A DNA stretch of 64,000 bases from Nitrogeniibacter aestuarii (GTDB taxonomy: Bacteria > Pseudomonadota > Gammaproteobacteria > Burkholderiales > Rhodocyclaceae): assembly GCF_017309585.1 (NCBI RefSeq), contig NZ_CP071321.1:1984001-2048000 (forward strand), read 5' to 3'. The translations under genes were made by a program, and so were the position numbers. Below the pieces are notes generated by a model. It ran no database searches. It saw only the letters and a program-made list of their open reading frames with translations, and had not been told where the DNA came from. This document shows, in pieces, positions 17,671 through 25,385 of this stretch. The number at the start of each line of letters is the position of its first letter. Within the stretch, counting starts at the first letter, position 1.

Positions 17671-18336
17671 CTATGGTCGGTAGTAGATCGGGGTTATGGT
17701 TTCCGCTGCCTCTATCATTCTCGCTCTTTCGTTCATTTTGTGGCGTCGGAGATCGAGCTGGCTTATTAATAGACAGGTTGCATACATGCAAAAAAGTAGT
17801 GTGGTAAGAACAACGAGCTGAGGTGTATAACAAGAGTCGTCGTTGTTTTTTGCTGCAAACGAAGAAAGTAGGGCCATCGCCCCGAGCCCAAGGGAGCTGT
17901 AGTAAATGGATACTAGTTCAAAGAAAATAAGCCCGTCTCTTGTCAGCAGTTTTTTTGTGGCGGTGAGAACATTTTCTTTGGCTTTTTTCCAGTCGATGAA
18001 TTTTTGTTGTGGCTTGAGTATGTTATCTACAAGGTACAATTCAAAGTCTTTGGCTTCCTCTATGGTTGAGTAAGTTTTGATGTTTTTGAATTTTAAGCTT
18101 TCTAGAAATCGTCCTAGAAAATGAATGCGAAGCGATATGTCTGTGCATAACGCATCAATGCACAGACATAATAGTGGGATTGATGACATGGCGTATTCGC
18201 GCATGTTTGAGGGGCCGAAATCAAAATGGGTGCTAAAACAAAGTGCGAATATAGCGCCTACACTCGCAATTTTCCATTTTAGGAATGATAGCCTTTGATT
18301 TCGCAATAGAATTATTTCTTCACGGGTCTGAGACAT
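17671..18336 (-). CDS. AT-rich four-helix membrane protein of unknown function
   Basis: 221 residues. Hydrophobic segments lie at about 18-36, 48-68, 138-162 and 172-193. A cytosolic loop of about 70 charged residues separates the second and third. This two-pair helix layout is seen in small membrane effectors such as the SLATT families, but no diagnostic motif is visible. Its base composition is low in GC, like the 468-aa gene to the left. It forms the whole cargo between gcvP relics A and B and points towards relic A. No obvious binding site precedes the ATG at 18336. Confidence 0.65.
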   Translation of the reverse strand: MSQTREEIILLRNQRLSFLKWKIASVGAIFALCFSTHFDFGPSNMREYAMSSIPLLCLCIDALCTDISLRIHFLGRFLESLKFKNIKTYSTIEEAKDFELYLVDNILKPQQKFIDWKKAKENVLTATKKLLTRDGLIFFELVSIYYSSLGLGAMALLSSFAAKNNDDSCYTPQLVVLTTLLFCMYATCLLISQLDLRRHKMNERARMIEAAETITPIYYRP

Positions 18337-18486
18337 GACGATTCCGATATACGATTGGCATTTTCTAAGATAGCACGCATCTCACGGAGTACAAGTGTCT
18401 GATTGAGGTTATTTAGAATTGTGATATTCGCCGGACTGGGAGGTTGCTCTTGGTGCTATTCAGCGCTATTAAGTATTAAATGAAAA

Positions 18487-18720
18487 AAGTCCCGATGTCG
18501 GGGCGTTTCTGTTTTCTTATTGAAGACCGGTCAGTCCTCATAAGCCTCCATCGGCACACAAGCACAGAACAGATTCCGGTCCCCATACACATCATCGATG
18601 AGATTCACGCTCGGCCAGAACGTGTTGTCCGCCGCCCAGGTCATGGGGGACGCCTTCCTGGCGTGTGTAGGGGCCGCCCCAGTTGCCGGATTCGGTTGGG
18701 TCGATTTCTCGCTGGCGGAT
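18487..18720 (-). pseudogene. gcvP 3'-end relic B
   Basis: The best preserved tail copy. From the stop at 18531-18533 the minus strand still reads the gcvP C-terminus in frame (WPSVNLIDDVYGDRNLFCAC, then VPMEAYED), compared with WPSVNRIDDVYGDRNLFCAC in the intact gene. Similarity runs to about 18720, matching the resident gene up to 27759, except for a 63-base in-frame gap. A hairpin like the gcvP terminator lies at about 18490-18505. The 79-codon open frame ending here is this relic joined to unrelated sequence, not a gene. Confidence 0.92.
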
Positions 18721-18886
18721 CGATCTGCGCTTTTGTTTCTGCATATTGCATACCCGATGTGCTTAAGCATTCCTTAAGAATTCCATTCGACTATCGATCT
18801 GCAAGCCGTGTCGAGCTGCGACGGACTTGTCCGCGCTGCAGCCCGTGTGCGCTGTTCCTGATCAATTCACCCGAATGGAGTCCGCA

Positions 18887-19918
18887 ATGCGACACTTTGG
18901 ATTCACTACGCTCATCCTCGCTGCCACCGTGAGCGCGGGGGCGCATGCTGCCTCGGCCTGGCAGGCGCTGCCCGCGCAGCCGCCGATTCCGGCAGACAAT
19001 CCGCAAACGCCAGCAAAGATCGAGCTGGGCAAAACGCTCTTCCACGACCCGCGCCTGTCGTCGACCGGTACCGTTTCTTGCGCGTCCTGTCACAGCGTGA
19101 TGGAAGGCGGGGACGATCACCGGCCGGTCTCCATCGGGGTGCATGGTCAGACCGGGGGGCGAAATGCGCCAACGGTATGGAATGCGGCCTATCACTCGGC
19201 CCAGTTCTGGGATGGTCGCGCCGCGACACTCGAAGCGCAGGCGGTGGGGCCGGTGACGAATCCGGTCGAAATGGGCATGGCCGATCTGGGGGCGGCGGTG
19301 GGCCGTCTCAAGGCCATTCCCGGGTATGCGCCCCTGTTCGCCAAGGCGTTTGGTGCCGGTGACAGCATCACGGTCGAGAATCTGGGCAAGGCGATTGCGG
19401 CCTACGAGCGCACGCTCATCACACCCAACAGCCCCTACGACCGCTACGTGCGGGGCGACAAACGCGCACTCAGCCCCCAGCAAGTGCGCGGCATGACCGC
19501 CTTTGCCGAGACGGGCTGCGGGGCATGCCATGCTGGCGCGGCCTTCAATGGGCCAACGCTGCCGATGGGCCAGGCCAACCTCATGCGCTTTCCCGCCTTT
19601 GCCGACAATCCGTATGTGGCGCGCTTCAAGCTCGATGAGGACCCGGGGCGTTTTGCATCGACCGGCAAGGAGGAAGACAAGCACATGTGGCGCGTGCCCA
19701 CCCTGCGCAATCTCGCCTACACCGCGCCGTACTTCCACAATGGCGCGGTCAAGCGCCTGGACGATGCGGTGAAGGTGATGGCAAAAACGCAACTGAACGT
19801 CGATCTCGACCCATCGACCGTGGCCGACATCGTGGCGTTTCTGGATGCGCTGAACGGTGAATTCCCCGACCAGACAATGCCGCGCCTGCCGGCAACGCCG
19901 GGGGATCTGGTGGAGTAA
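18887..19918 (+). CDS. Di-haem cytochrome c peroxidase
   Basis: 343 residues from ATG 18887 (GGAG at 18877-18880); upstream ATGs in the frame lack a site. A signal peptide (FTTLILAATVSAGAHA) directs it to the periplasm. Two CxxCH haem-binding motifs are present: CASCH near residue 65 and CGACH near residue 210, as in the MauG/bacterial cytochrome c peroxidase family that reduces hydrogen peroxide with electrons from a small cytochrome or cupredoxin. Family blocks such as LGKTLFHDPRLS, GGRNAPTVWNAAY, FWDGRA and VPTLRN followed by APYFHNG are intact. It sits between gcvP relics B and C, and its stop is followed by the relic C terminator. Confidence 0.93.
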   Translation: MRHFGFTTLILAATVSAGAHAASAWQALPAQPPIPADNPQTPAKIELGKTLFHDPRLSSTGTVSCASCHSVMEGGDDHRPVSIGVHGQTGGRNAPTVWNAAYHSAQFWDGRAATLEAQAVGPVTNPVEMGMADLGAAVGRLKAIPGYAPLFAKAFGAGDSITVENLGKAIAAYERTLITPNSPYDRYVRGDKRALSPQQVRGMTAFAETGCGACHAGAAFNGPTLPMGQANLMRFPAFADNPYVARFKLDEDPGRFASTGKEEDKHMWRVPTLRNLAYTAPYFHNGAVKRLDDAVKVMAKTQLNVDLDPSTVADIVAFLDALNGEFPDQTMPRLPATPGDLVE

Positions 19919-19948
19919 GTGCCGGACGGTGTCTGAGCGTTAAGCAAA

Positions 19949-19975
19949 CACGCCCCGATTTCGGGGCGTTTTCAT
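19949..19975. terminator. Terminator hairpin at the edge of relic C
   Basis: ACGCCCCG / CGGGGCGT stem with a short AT loop, followed by TTTTC on the plus strand. It probably ends the peroxidase transcript. The sequence is close to the hairpin after the intact gcvP (27462-27483), so it likely came with the gcvP-tail unit. Confidence 0.8.
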
Positions 19976-20009
19976 TTGCTGCGTCTGGATTGCTGCGATG
20001 GCAGATTGG

Positions 20010-20108
20010 TCAGCGCTCGTGCGCCTCAAATGGCACACACGTACAGAGCGGATTCCCGTTGCGATATGCGTCGCCGGTGATGACGGCCTGGCTGTGCGGG
20101 GTGTCCGG
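20010..20108 (-). pseudogene. gcvP 3'-end relic C
   Basis: A shortened tail copy: stop-like TCA at 20010-20012, then TGGCACACACGTACAGAGCGGATTCC matching the resident GGCACACAAGCGCAGAACAGATTCC, then a deletion of roughly 80 bases, then TCGCCGGTGATGACGGCCTGGCTGTGCGGGG matching TCGCCGATGATGTCGGCCTGGCTGTGCGGGG at 27661-27690. Same orientation as gcvP. Confidence 0.85.
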
Positions 20109-20143
20109 CGTCGCTACCCGCTGGCCAGATCTCGCTTGTGCGG

Positions 20144-20662
20144 TTACTGCACGGCCAGCAGGCTGATGACTTCGTGCCAGGCGCTCTGGTCGGAGGCTTT
20201 CGCCTGAATCTCGCGGGCGTAGTCGACCGGTGTTCGACCGGTGTCGTCTTTGATGCTGCGATCTGCACCGTGGGCCAGCAGGCGTTTGATCTGGTCGGTG
20301 TTGCCTTCGATGGCGGCGGCGTGCAGGGCCGTCATGTGATTGAGGCGGGTGTCGCGTGCGTCGATCTCGAGCCCTGCAGCAATCAGGCGGTCCAGCGCAT
20401 GATCCGCGCGTTCAGGCCCGGTGAGCACGGTCACCAGTCGTGCGCCGGCGCTTTGATTGAGCTCGGCGATGTCTTCTTTGCTGAATTCGTCGCGATAAAA
20501 CACCTGCTCGCACACCCAGGCCATGAGGGGCTTTTCGACCTCCATGCAGGACATGAGGTACGCCGGGTCGTGCTGACGCGTTGCGCGAACGAGCAGGAAC
20601 CCGACACCCAGTGCCGCGACAAGAATGAGGCCAAGGCCCCAGGCAAGGAATCGCTTCATCAA
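20144..20662 (-). CDS. Membrane-anchored ankyrin-repeat protein (paralogue of 1979-2494)
   Basis: 172 residues. A hydrophobic N-terminal helix (about 6-24) is followed by a Cys pair (LMSCMEVEKP and WVCEQVFY) and ankyrin repeats at about 95-160 (LNHMTALHAAAIEGN, LLAHGADRSIKDD, TGRTPVDYAR). Layout and many residues match the protein at 1979-2494. It starts one base after the stop of the upstream gene at 20664, so the two are probably co-translated. Likely periplasmic binding protein with unknown partner; the two copies probably arose by duplication. Confidence 0.8.
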   Translation of the reverse strand: MMKRFLAWGLGLILVAALGVGFLLVRATRQHDPAYLMSCMEVEKPLMAWVCEQVFYRDEFSKEDIAELNQSAGARLVTVLTGPERADHALDRLIAAGLEIDARDTRLNHMTALHAAAIEGNTDQIKRLLAHGADRSIKDDTGRTPVDYAREIQAKASDQSAWHEVISLLAVQ

Positions 20663-20663
20663 T

Positions 20664-21131
20664 TCAACTCCAGACGAAGCCGGACGTCTGTTGTAGCAGC
20701 GCGAAGGGGAAGGGCACGCGGTTCAGGGCGACACCATCCAGAACGAGATGGAATCGGGTCTTGAGTGCATTGGCAATGTCGGCGCGAACGTTCTCGTAGA
20801 TGCGGACGTCTTCAAGGTCTGTCTGAGTAGCGTGTTTGAACTGGTGGCGGGCAAAGTTGCGTGCGAGCTTTTTCCCGAAAGTCGACAGGGACTTGCTGGG
20901 TCGCGACAGGCTCTTGAGGAGCGCCTCGACGAAGCCCATGGCATAGGAACCGTCTACGGCCGCAATGAGTGCGGTCTGCGCGAGGCGGCGTGCGTTGTTG
21001 TCGATGCTGAGGGTGTCGATTCTCGAGGCCAGATCGGGCCAGAAGAACTTGAGAATTCGGCGGGTTTCCATCTCATCGAAAATGAGATCGGTGTCCGGGA
21101 TGTCCGGTACGTTCACAAGGATGCTTCCCAT
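20664..21131 (-). CDS. Conserved-looking protein of unknown function upstream of the ankyrin gene
   Basis: 155 residues from ATG 21131 (MGSILVNVPDIPDTDLIF). An upstream start at 21209 is possible, but that extension looks non-coding. The protein is mostly helical, with hydrophobic patches but no signal peptide or transmembrane segment, so it is probably cytosolic. I recognise no domain. The close coupling to the ankyrin gene (one-base gap) suggests a joint role. Confidence 0.6.
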   Translation of the reverse strand: MGSILVNVPDIPDTDLIFDEMETRRILKFFWPDLASRIDTLSIDNNARRLAQTALIAAVDGSYAMGFVEALLKSLSRPSKSLSTFGKKLARNFARHQFKHATQTDLEDVRIYENVRADIANALKTRFHLVLDGVALNRVPFPFALLQQTSGFVWS

Positions 21132-21212
21132 GGTGCGCTCTGCCTTGGTTAATTTGGCTGGAATGCTAATGGCATCGGGTCGTGAATTCAAGCCAGGTTT
21201 CAACGGCACGTG

Positions 21213-22430
21213 TCAGTGATGGCCAGTGGGGACTTCAACCGGGGCGGGGCGCTTCAAGCCCGTCAGGCCGACAACGATACCCAGCGTGGCGATCCCCACT
21301 GCGGTGGCGACAATGCCCGGCCAGCCGGCGTGCGCATAGAGATAACCGGCCAGCCATGAGCCGGTAGCCCCGCCGATGAAATAGCAGGTCATGTAGCCGG
21401 CATTGAGGCGGTTGCGGGCGTTGGGATCCAGCGCGTAGATGGCGTTCTGATTGCTGACGTGCACCAGTTGTACTGCCAGATCAAGCATGAGTACGCCAAT
21501 CAGCAGTGCGACGAGCGAGCTTTGAGCGTAGCCCAGCGGCAGCCACGCCAGGAGCAAGCCCAGCAACCCAAGCCAGACACCGGTGGCGCCTTTGCCCTGA
21601 TCGGCCAGTCGTCCCGCCCACGAGGCCGCAAGGGCGCCTGCAGCACCCGCCAGACCGAACAGACCAATGACGGCGTCGGAGTAGCCATATGGGGGGGCTG
21701 TGAGCACAAAGGCCAGGGGTGTCCAGAACAGACTGAACAGGGCGAACGAAATCATGCCGAGCAGCGCACGCACGCGGAGCACCCGCTCCTGAAAGAACAA
21801 CTGGATGACCGAGCGCAGCAAGCCGGTGTAACCGATACCTGCGTCGGCGCGATATCGGGGGAGGGCGCGTCGCAAGGCCACCGCACACAACATCATCAAT
21901 ACCGCGGCCACCACGTACACCGCGCGCCAGTGAAGGAGGGACGAAAACCCACCCGCTACGGTGCGTGCGAGCAAGATGCCGATCAGCAGGCCGCTCATGA
22001 CCGTGCCGACCGCACGCCCGCGGTGTTCGGGCGCCGAAAGCGTGGCGGCAAAGGGGACGAGGACTTGTGCCACCACCGAGCAGAATCCGGTGATGGCAGT
22101 TCCGACCAGCAGCATCGGCAGCTGTGTGGCGGTCGCACTCAAGAGCAATCCTGCGCTGGCCAGCAGCATGAGACCGACGATCAGGCTTCGTCTTTCACGC
22201 AGATCCGCCAGCGGGACCAGCAACAGCAAGCCGGCGCCGTAGCTCAGTTGTGCGGTGGTCACGATGCCCGCTACGGCCGTATCGGCGGCTTCGAAGCTTG
22301 TTGCGATGGTGGGTAGCAGCGGCTGGGCGTAGTAGTTGCTCGCGACGGACAGGCCGGTGGCCACGGCCATGAGCCATAGCAGGCCTCTGGGGAGCGCGGT
22401 GGCCGAGTCAGATGGACGATTGGTGTTCAT
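21213..22430 (-). CDS. MFS transporter (drug/metabolite efflux type)
   Basis: 405 residues with twelve hydrophobic segments. The A-type loop motif of the major facilitator superfamily appears as PLADLRERRSLIVG after the second helix, and an equivalent GRLADQGKG lies mid-protein. SNYYAQPLLPTIA in the first helix and APEHRGRAVG are typical of the YnfM/YgaY-like branch, which exports drugs or small metabolites using the proton gradient. It is divergent from a LysR regulator 100 bases away, the usual arrangement for regulator-controlled efflux. Confidence 0.9.
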   Translation of the reverse strand: MNTNRPSDSATALPRGLLWLMAVATGLSVASNYYAQPLLPTIATSFEAADTAVAGIVTTAQLSYGAGLLLLVPLADLRERRSLIVGLMLLASAGLLLSATATQLPMLLVGTAITGFCSVVAQVLVPFAATLSAPEHRGRAVGTVMSGLLIGILLARTVAGGFSSLLHWRAVYVVAAVLMMLCAVALRRALPRYRADAGIGYTGLLRSVIQLFFQERVLRVRALLGMISFALFSLFWTPLAFVLTAPPYGYSDAVIGLFGLAGAAGALAASWAGRLADQGKGATGVWLGLLGLLLAWLPLGYAQSSLVALLIGVLMLDLAVQLVHVSNQNAIYALDPNARNRLNAGYMTCYFIGGATGSWLAGYLYAHAGWPGIVATAVGIATLGIVVGLTGLKRPAPVEVPTGHH

Positions 22431-22487
22431 GGGTTGGGCGTTGGGGTGAAGAGCTCGCAGTCTTGCGCAATCCGATCAATGACTCCA

Positions 22488-22511
22488 ATGTATTGTTGTC
22501 ATCAAATACAT
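22488..22511. promoter_or_regulatory. Candidate LysR operator
   Basis: Inverted repeat ATGTATT-N10-AATACAT in the short gap between the divergent MFS and LysR genes, with T and A spaced as in LysR boxes. It is the only palindrome in the gap. Confidence 0.55.
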
Positions 22512-22529
22512 CGCGATATGAGATTGATC

Positions 22530-23420
22530 ATGAATCTGAGGCAGATCGAGTTCGCGCTGGCCGTGGCGGAAGAATCCAGCTTTACGCGCGCCGCGCGCCG
22601 GTGCCACACGGTGCAGTCTGCTTTGAGTCATCAGGTGGCGCGCCTTGAGGAAGAGCTGGGGGCTGCCTTGTTCGAGCGCACGTCGCGTCGTGTCCGCCTG
22701 ACGCCGGCAGGCGAGGCCTTTGTACGACAGGCCTACACCACGCTCGAAGCGGCCCGCCGCATTACGGAGGAGGTCGCAGCCGCGACCGGGCAGGTGCGCG
22801 GGCACCTGTCGATCGGTGCGATCAGTGCGCTCGGTCACCTCGACATCGTGGCGTTGATCGCGGCTTTCCATGCCCGTTACCCCGAGGTGGAGATTCGCTT
22901 GGTTCAGCGCGGGAGCGAAGAGCTTCTGGAGCAGTTGCACCTGGAGCGTCTGGACCTTGCCTTTGTCGGCTTGTGGCAGGGCGAGCGGCTCGATGGCGTG
23001 ACGCACCTGCGACTTGCTCAGGAGAGCTTGCTTGCGCTGCTGCCGCCGGGGCACCCGCTGAGCGAACGCAAGCGACTGACCCTTGAGAGTCTGTCCAACA
23101 TGTCATTGGTGGATTTTCCGCGCGACAGCAGCGCCCGGCGTCAGACGGACAAGGCGTTTGCGGCCGTGGGCGTGGCGCGCCAAGTCCGCTTCGAGGTCAA
23201 TCACCTGGAGCTGATCGCCCAGTTTGTGGCACGTGGATTGGCGGCCGCACTGGTGCCCGAATCCGTGGCAGCGAATCTGCGTGGTGTTGTCCCGGTGCCC
23301 GTGCGGGACGCACCCAAGCGCGTCCTGTATGCCGCGTGGCCGAAGGCGCCTTCTCCGGCGGCAAAGGCGTTCATTGCGCTGTTGCGGGAACACCTCCCGC
23401 TGGGCGCCGACGACACTTGA
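22530..23420 (+). CDS. LysR-family transcriptional regulator
   Basis: 296 residues from ATG 22530 (MNLRQIEFALAV); an ATG four codons earlier is possible. The winged helix-turn-helix occupies residues 1-60 (SFTRAARRCHTVQSALSHQV, then RLEEELGAALFERTSR). The co-inducer domain spans 90-290 and includes GHLSIGAI and ALVPESVA. It is divergent from the MFS transporter with a palindrome between them, so it very likely controls that exporter and itself. Its stop lies about 40 bases before gcvP relic D. Confidence 0.9.
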   Translation: MNLRQIEFALAVAEESSFTRAARRCHTVQSALSHQVARLEEELGAALFERTSRRVRLTPAGEAFVRQAYTTLEAARRITEEVAAATGQVRGHLSIGAISALGHLDIVALIAAFHARYPEVEIRLVQRGSEELLEQLHLERLDLAFVGLWQGERLDGVTHLRLAQESLLALLPPGHPLSERKRLTLESLSNMSLVDFPRDSSARRQTDKAFAAVGVARQVRFEVNHLELIAQFVARGLAAALVPESVAANLRGVVPVPVRDAPKRVLYAAWPKAPSPAAKAFIALLREHLPLGADDT

Positions 23421-23460
23421 GGCCGGTGGCGTCTTTGCCGCGGGGCGAGCATGGCGACCC

Positions 23461-23590
23461 GGCGCAATCGTCCAGAGGCACACAGGCACAAGACAGGTTC
23501 CGATTCCCGTCCGCGTTGCCAATGCGGTTTGCGCCCGGGGCGCGTTGTGTGCCCAGGCAGGGGCAGAGTCCTGCCGTCCGCCTTTGACGT
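23461..23590 (-). pseudogene. gcvP 3'-end relic D
   Basis: More worn tail copy in the same orientation. AGGCACACAGGCACAAGACAGG then TTCCGATTCCCGTCCGCG aligns to GGCACACAAGCGCAGAACAGATTCC of gcvP. It continues with CCAATGCGGTTTGCGC (resident TCAATGCGATTGACGC), TTGTGTGCCCAGGCAGGGG (resident TTGTCCGCCACCCAGGGCAGGGG) and TCCTGCCGTCCG. Several indels are needed. Confidence 0.75.
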
Positions 23591-23642
23591 GAAAGGCGGC
23601 CTCTGACCCCCTGGGTTTGCGTATCGATGGGCCCGGCGGCGC

Positions 23643-24197
23643 TCAGGGCGTGTAGTTACCCGGGTCGGCCATCTTCGCCGTCATCTTGTCGAGGGCCTCG
23701 ACCGTCAGCGCGTCGTCATACACCCCGGCGGCGATCTGGATGCCGGTGGAGAAGGCCAGATCAGCCGTTGCGGCGTAGCTGATCTTGCGCGACACCTTGC
23801 CGGCCCCGGGTTTGGTCCACATGTAGTCGACCCAGCCGCCGTGCTTGTTCTCGGCGGCCTCGCACAGTGCCTTGAACAGGTATTTGCCGTTGTTGTCGGT
23901 GATCTGCAGGATCGGCCGGCCGACCAGGTCCGGGCGCATGGGGTGGGCCACCATCCGGTCCAGCCGGCAGTCGAAGGCGAACACATAGCTGTCCTTCCAA
24001 ACCCACGGGCCGTCGGCGTTGTTCAGCGCCGCGATGCCCGACACGCCCTTGGTCTGCAGGAACTTCGCCGCCCCCCAGACCTTGGTGATCACTTCTTCGG
24101 GGGTGGCGGTGCCGTCGTCCGCCAGTGCCACTGTGTGGGTGACGGTGGCGGTAAGCGCTGCCAGCGGCAGCATTGAAACCTTGCGAATCGTATTCAT
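23643..24197 (-). CDS. Periplasmic single Cache-domain protein
   Basis: 184 residues with a signal peptide (basic start, MLPLAALTATVT, cleavage near ALA-DDG). The mature part has the single Cache type 2 layout: a helix, then GVSGIAALNNADGPWVWKDS, YVFAFDC, HPMRPDLVGRPI, a turn with DNNGKYLF, GGWVDYMWTKPG and a final strand. Cache domains bind small organic ligands, often carboxylates. It follows the acetate-type transporter with a 21-base gap, so the two are probably one operon, and the Cache protein may sense or deliver the transported acid. Confidence 0.85.
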   Translation of the reverse strand: MNTIRKVSMLPLAALTATVTHTVALADDGTATPEEVITKVWGAAKFLQTKGVSGIAALNNADGPWVWKDSYVFAFDCRLDRMVAHPMRPDLVGRPILQITDNNGKYLFKALCEAAENKHGGWVDYMWTKPGAGKVSRKISYAATADLAFSTGIQIAAGVYDDALTVEALDKMTAKMADPGNYTP

Positions 24198-24218
24198 GAT
24201 GATCTCCTCTTTCGACCC

Positions 24219-24785
24219 TCAGGCCTTGATCCAGGGGCGCCCCACGGGCAGCACGTCGCGGCCGAACACGTCGGCGAAAATCAGGTGGGCCATGATGTAC
24301 CAGGCCGCCAGCGCGGTCACCATCAGCTCGTAGCCGGCCACCACGGTCAGCTCCGGGTAGCCGAAGTGCGCCAGGTCGAGCAGAACGAAACCGATCAGCA
24401 GCAGGGTGAAGGTGGTTGCCAGCGCGCCGTGGATGCGCATCGAGCCAATCCACAGAATCGCCGTGAACAGCGTCCACGCCACCAGGAACCAGCCGATGTC
24501 GGTCTTGCTGGAGACATAGATGTTGAAATGGTTGCCCATCAGCAGCAGCGCGAGCGAGATCCAGAACGCGCCGTAGGCCGTGAAGGCGCAATAGCCGAAG
24601 TTGTTGCCGGTGGATTTCTCCTGAAGGCCGGCGATCATCTGCGCCAGACCGCCGAAGATCAGGCCCAGCCAGATCACCGGGCCGATGCCCATCCAGCCCA
24701 CGTTGTGGAACTGCAGGACCAGAGTCGTGAGACCGAAACCGGCCAGGCCGACGACGGCCGGGTTGCCCTGTTTCTGTTCTTGCAT
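24219..24785 (-). CDS. Acetate/succinate transporter, GPR1/FUN34/YaaH (SatP) family
   Basis: 188 residues from ATG 24785, chosen for GGGAGAG just upstream; the open frame continues to 24935 but that part is non-coding. Six hydrophobic segments are present, with the family signature NPAVVGLAGFGLTTLVLQ near the start (N-P-x-x-x-G-L-x-x-F) and YGAFWIS and FTLL further on. Inner-membrane channel-like transporter for acetate and related acids. It leads the Cache-domain gene. Confidence 0.9.
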   Translation of the reverse strand: MQEQKQGNPAVVGLAGFGLTTLVLQFHNVGWMGIGPVIWLGLIFGGLAQMIAGLQEKSTGNNFGYCAFTAYGAFWISLALLLMGNHFNIYVSSKTDIGWFLVAWTLFTAILWIGSMRIHGALATTFTLLLIGFVLLDLAHFGYPELTVVAGYELMVTALAAWYIMAHLIFADVFGRDVLPVGRPWIKA

Positions 24786-24984
24786 GCTGCTCTCCCTCGA
24801 ATTGTGTGTGACATATGACGTTGTTGTGTTCGAGGGCGCAGCGCCGGTGTCTGTGACGCGGGTTTTTGCCTCCCGGCGCCCGGGAACGCGGGGATCATAG
24901 GGGCTCCGGATAAATGCGTTTCGAATATAGATCAATCAATCGCGTGCGAAATGTGCTTGTGCAATGACTGGATCGAGGTGCGGA

Positions 24985-25170
24985 TTCGACCTGAACGCGA
25001 CACGCCTGAACCCGGTCGACATACGCTACCGATGCTCAGGGCGAACTCGCGTGTTTCTGTGTTCCATGATCCAAGCGTTGTCGGCAACCGCGGAGATGCT
25101 CGATCTCCCTGAACTGGGCCGAGCCGCGCTGGAATGAGTGATTCTGTCGGGTTGGCTGTCAGTCGCGTTC
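24985..25170 (-). pseudogene. Possible gcvP 3'-end relic E (strongly degenerate)
   Basis: Within the 600-base gap 24786-25385. Three blocks align to gcvP in order and with nearly the resident spacing: CCGGTCGACATAC (resident CCGGTCGCCATAC), GTTGTCGGCAACCGCGG (resident GTTGTCCGCCACCCAGG) and, 63 rather than 66 bases later, GATTCTGTCGGGTTGGCTGT (resident GATGATGTCGGCCTGGCTGT). The stretches between them match poorly. The rest of the gap shows no gene. Confidence 0.5.
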
Positions 25171-25385
25171 CGATCTTGTGCCCGCTGCTTGTTCAAGCGC
25201 TTAAAAGTTCGCTGCGCTCGTTGCAAGCGGGGCAGATGCGTGGGCTTGGTGACGAAATTTTTTACATCTTTGAAGGACGTGGAATATCTTAATGGGGTAA
25301 GTCGTTGTCTTTGCTGATGAATTGTATTGGCATAATTAATGCTTGTTGGCTCCGGATTCTGATCGATTCCATTTGGGAGAAATGA

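Noticed and set aside
18531..18770. 79-codon minus-strand open frame as a small gene
   Set aside because: Its end is the gcvP C-terminus (relic B) joined to unrelated upstream sequence, without a start signal.
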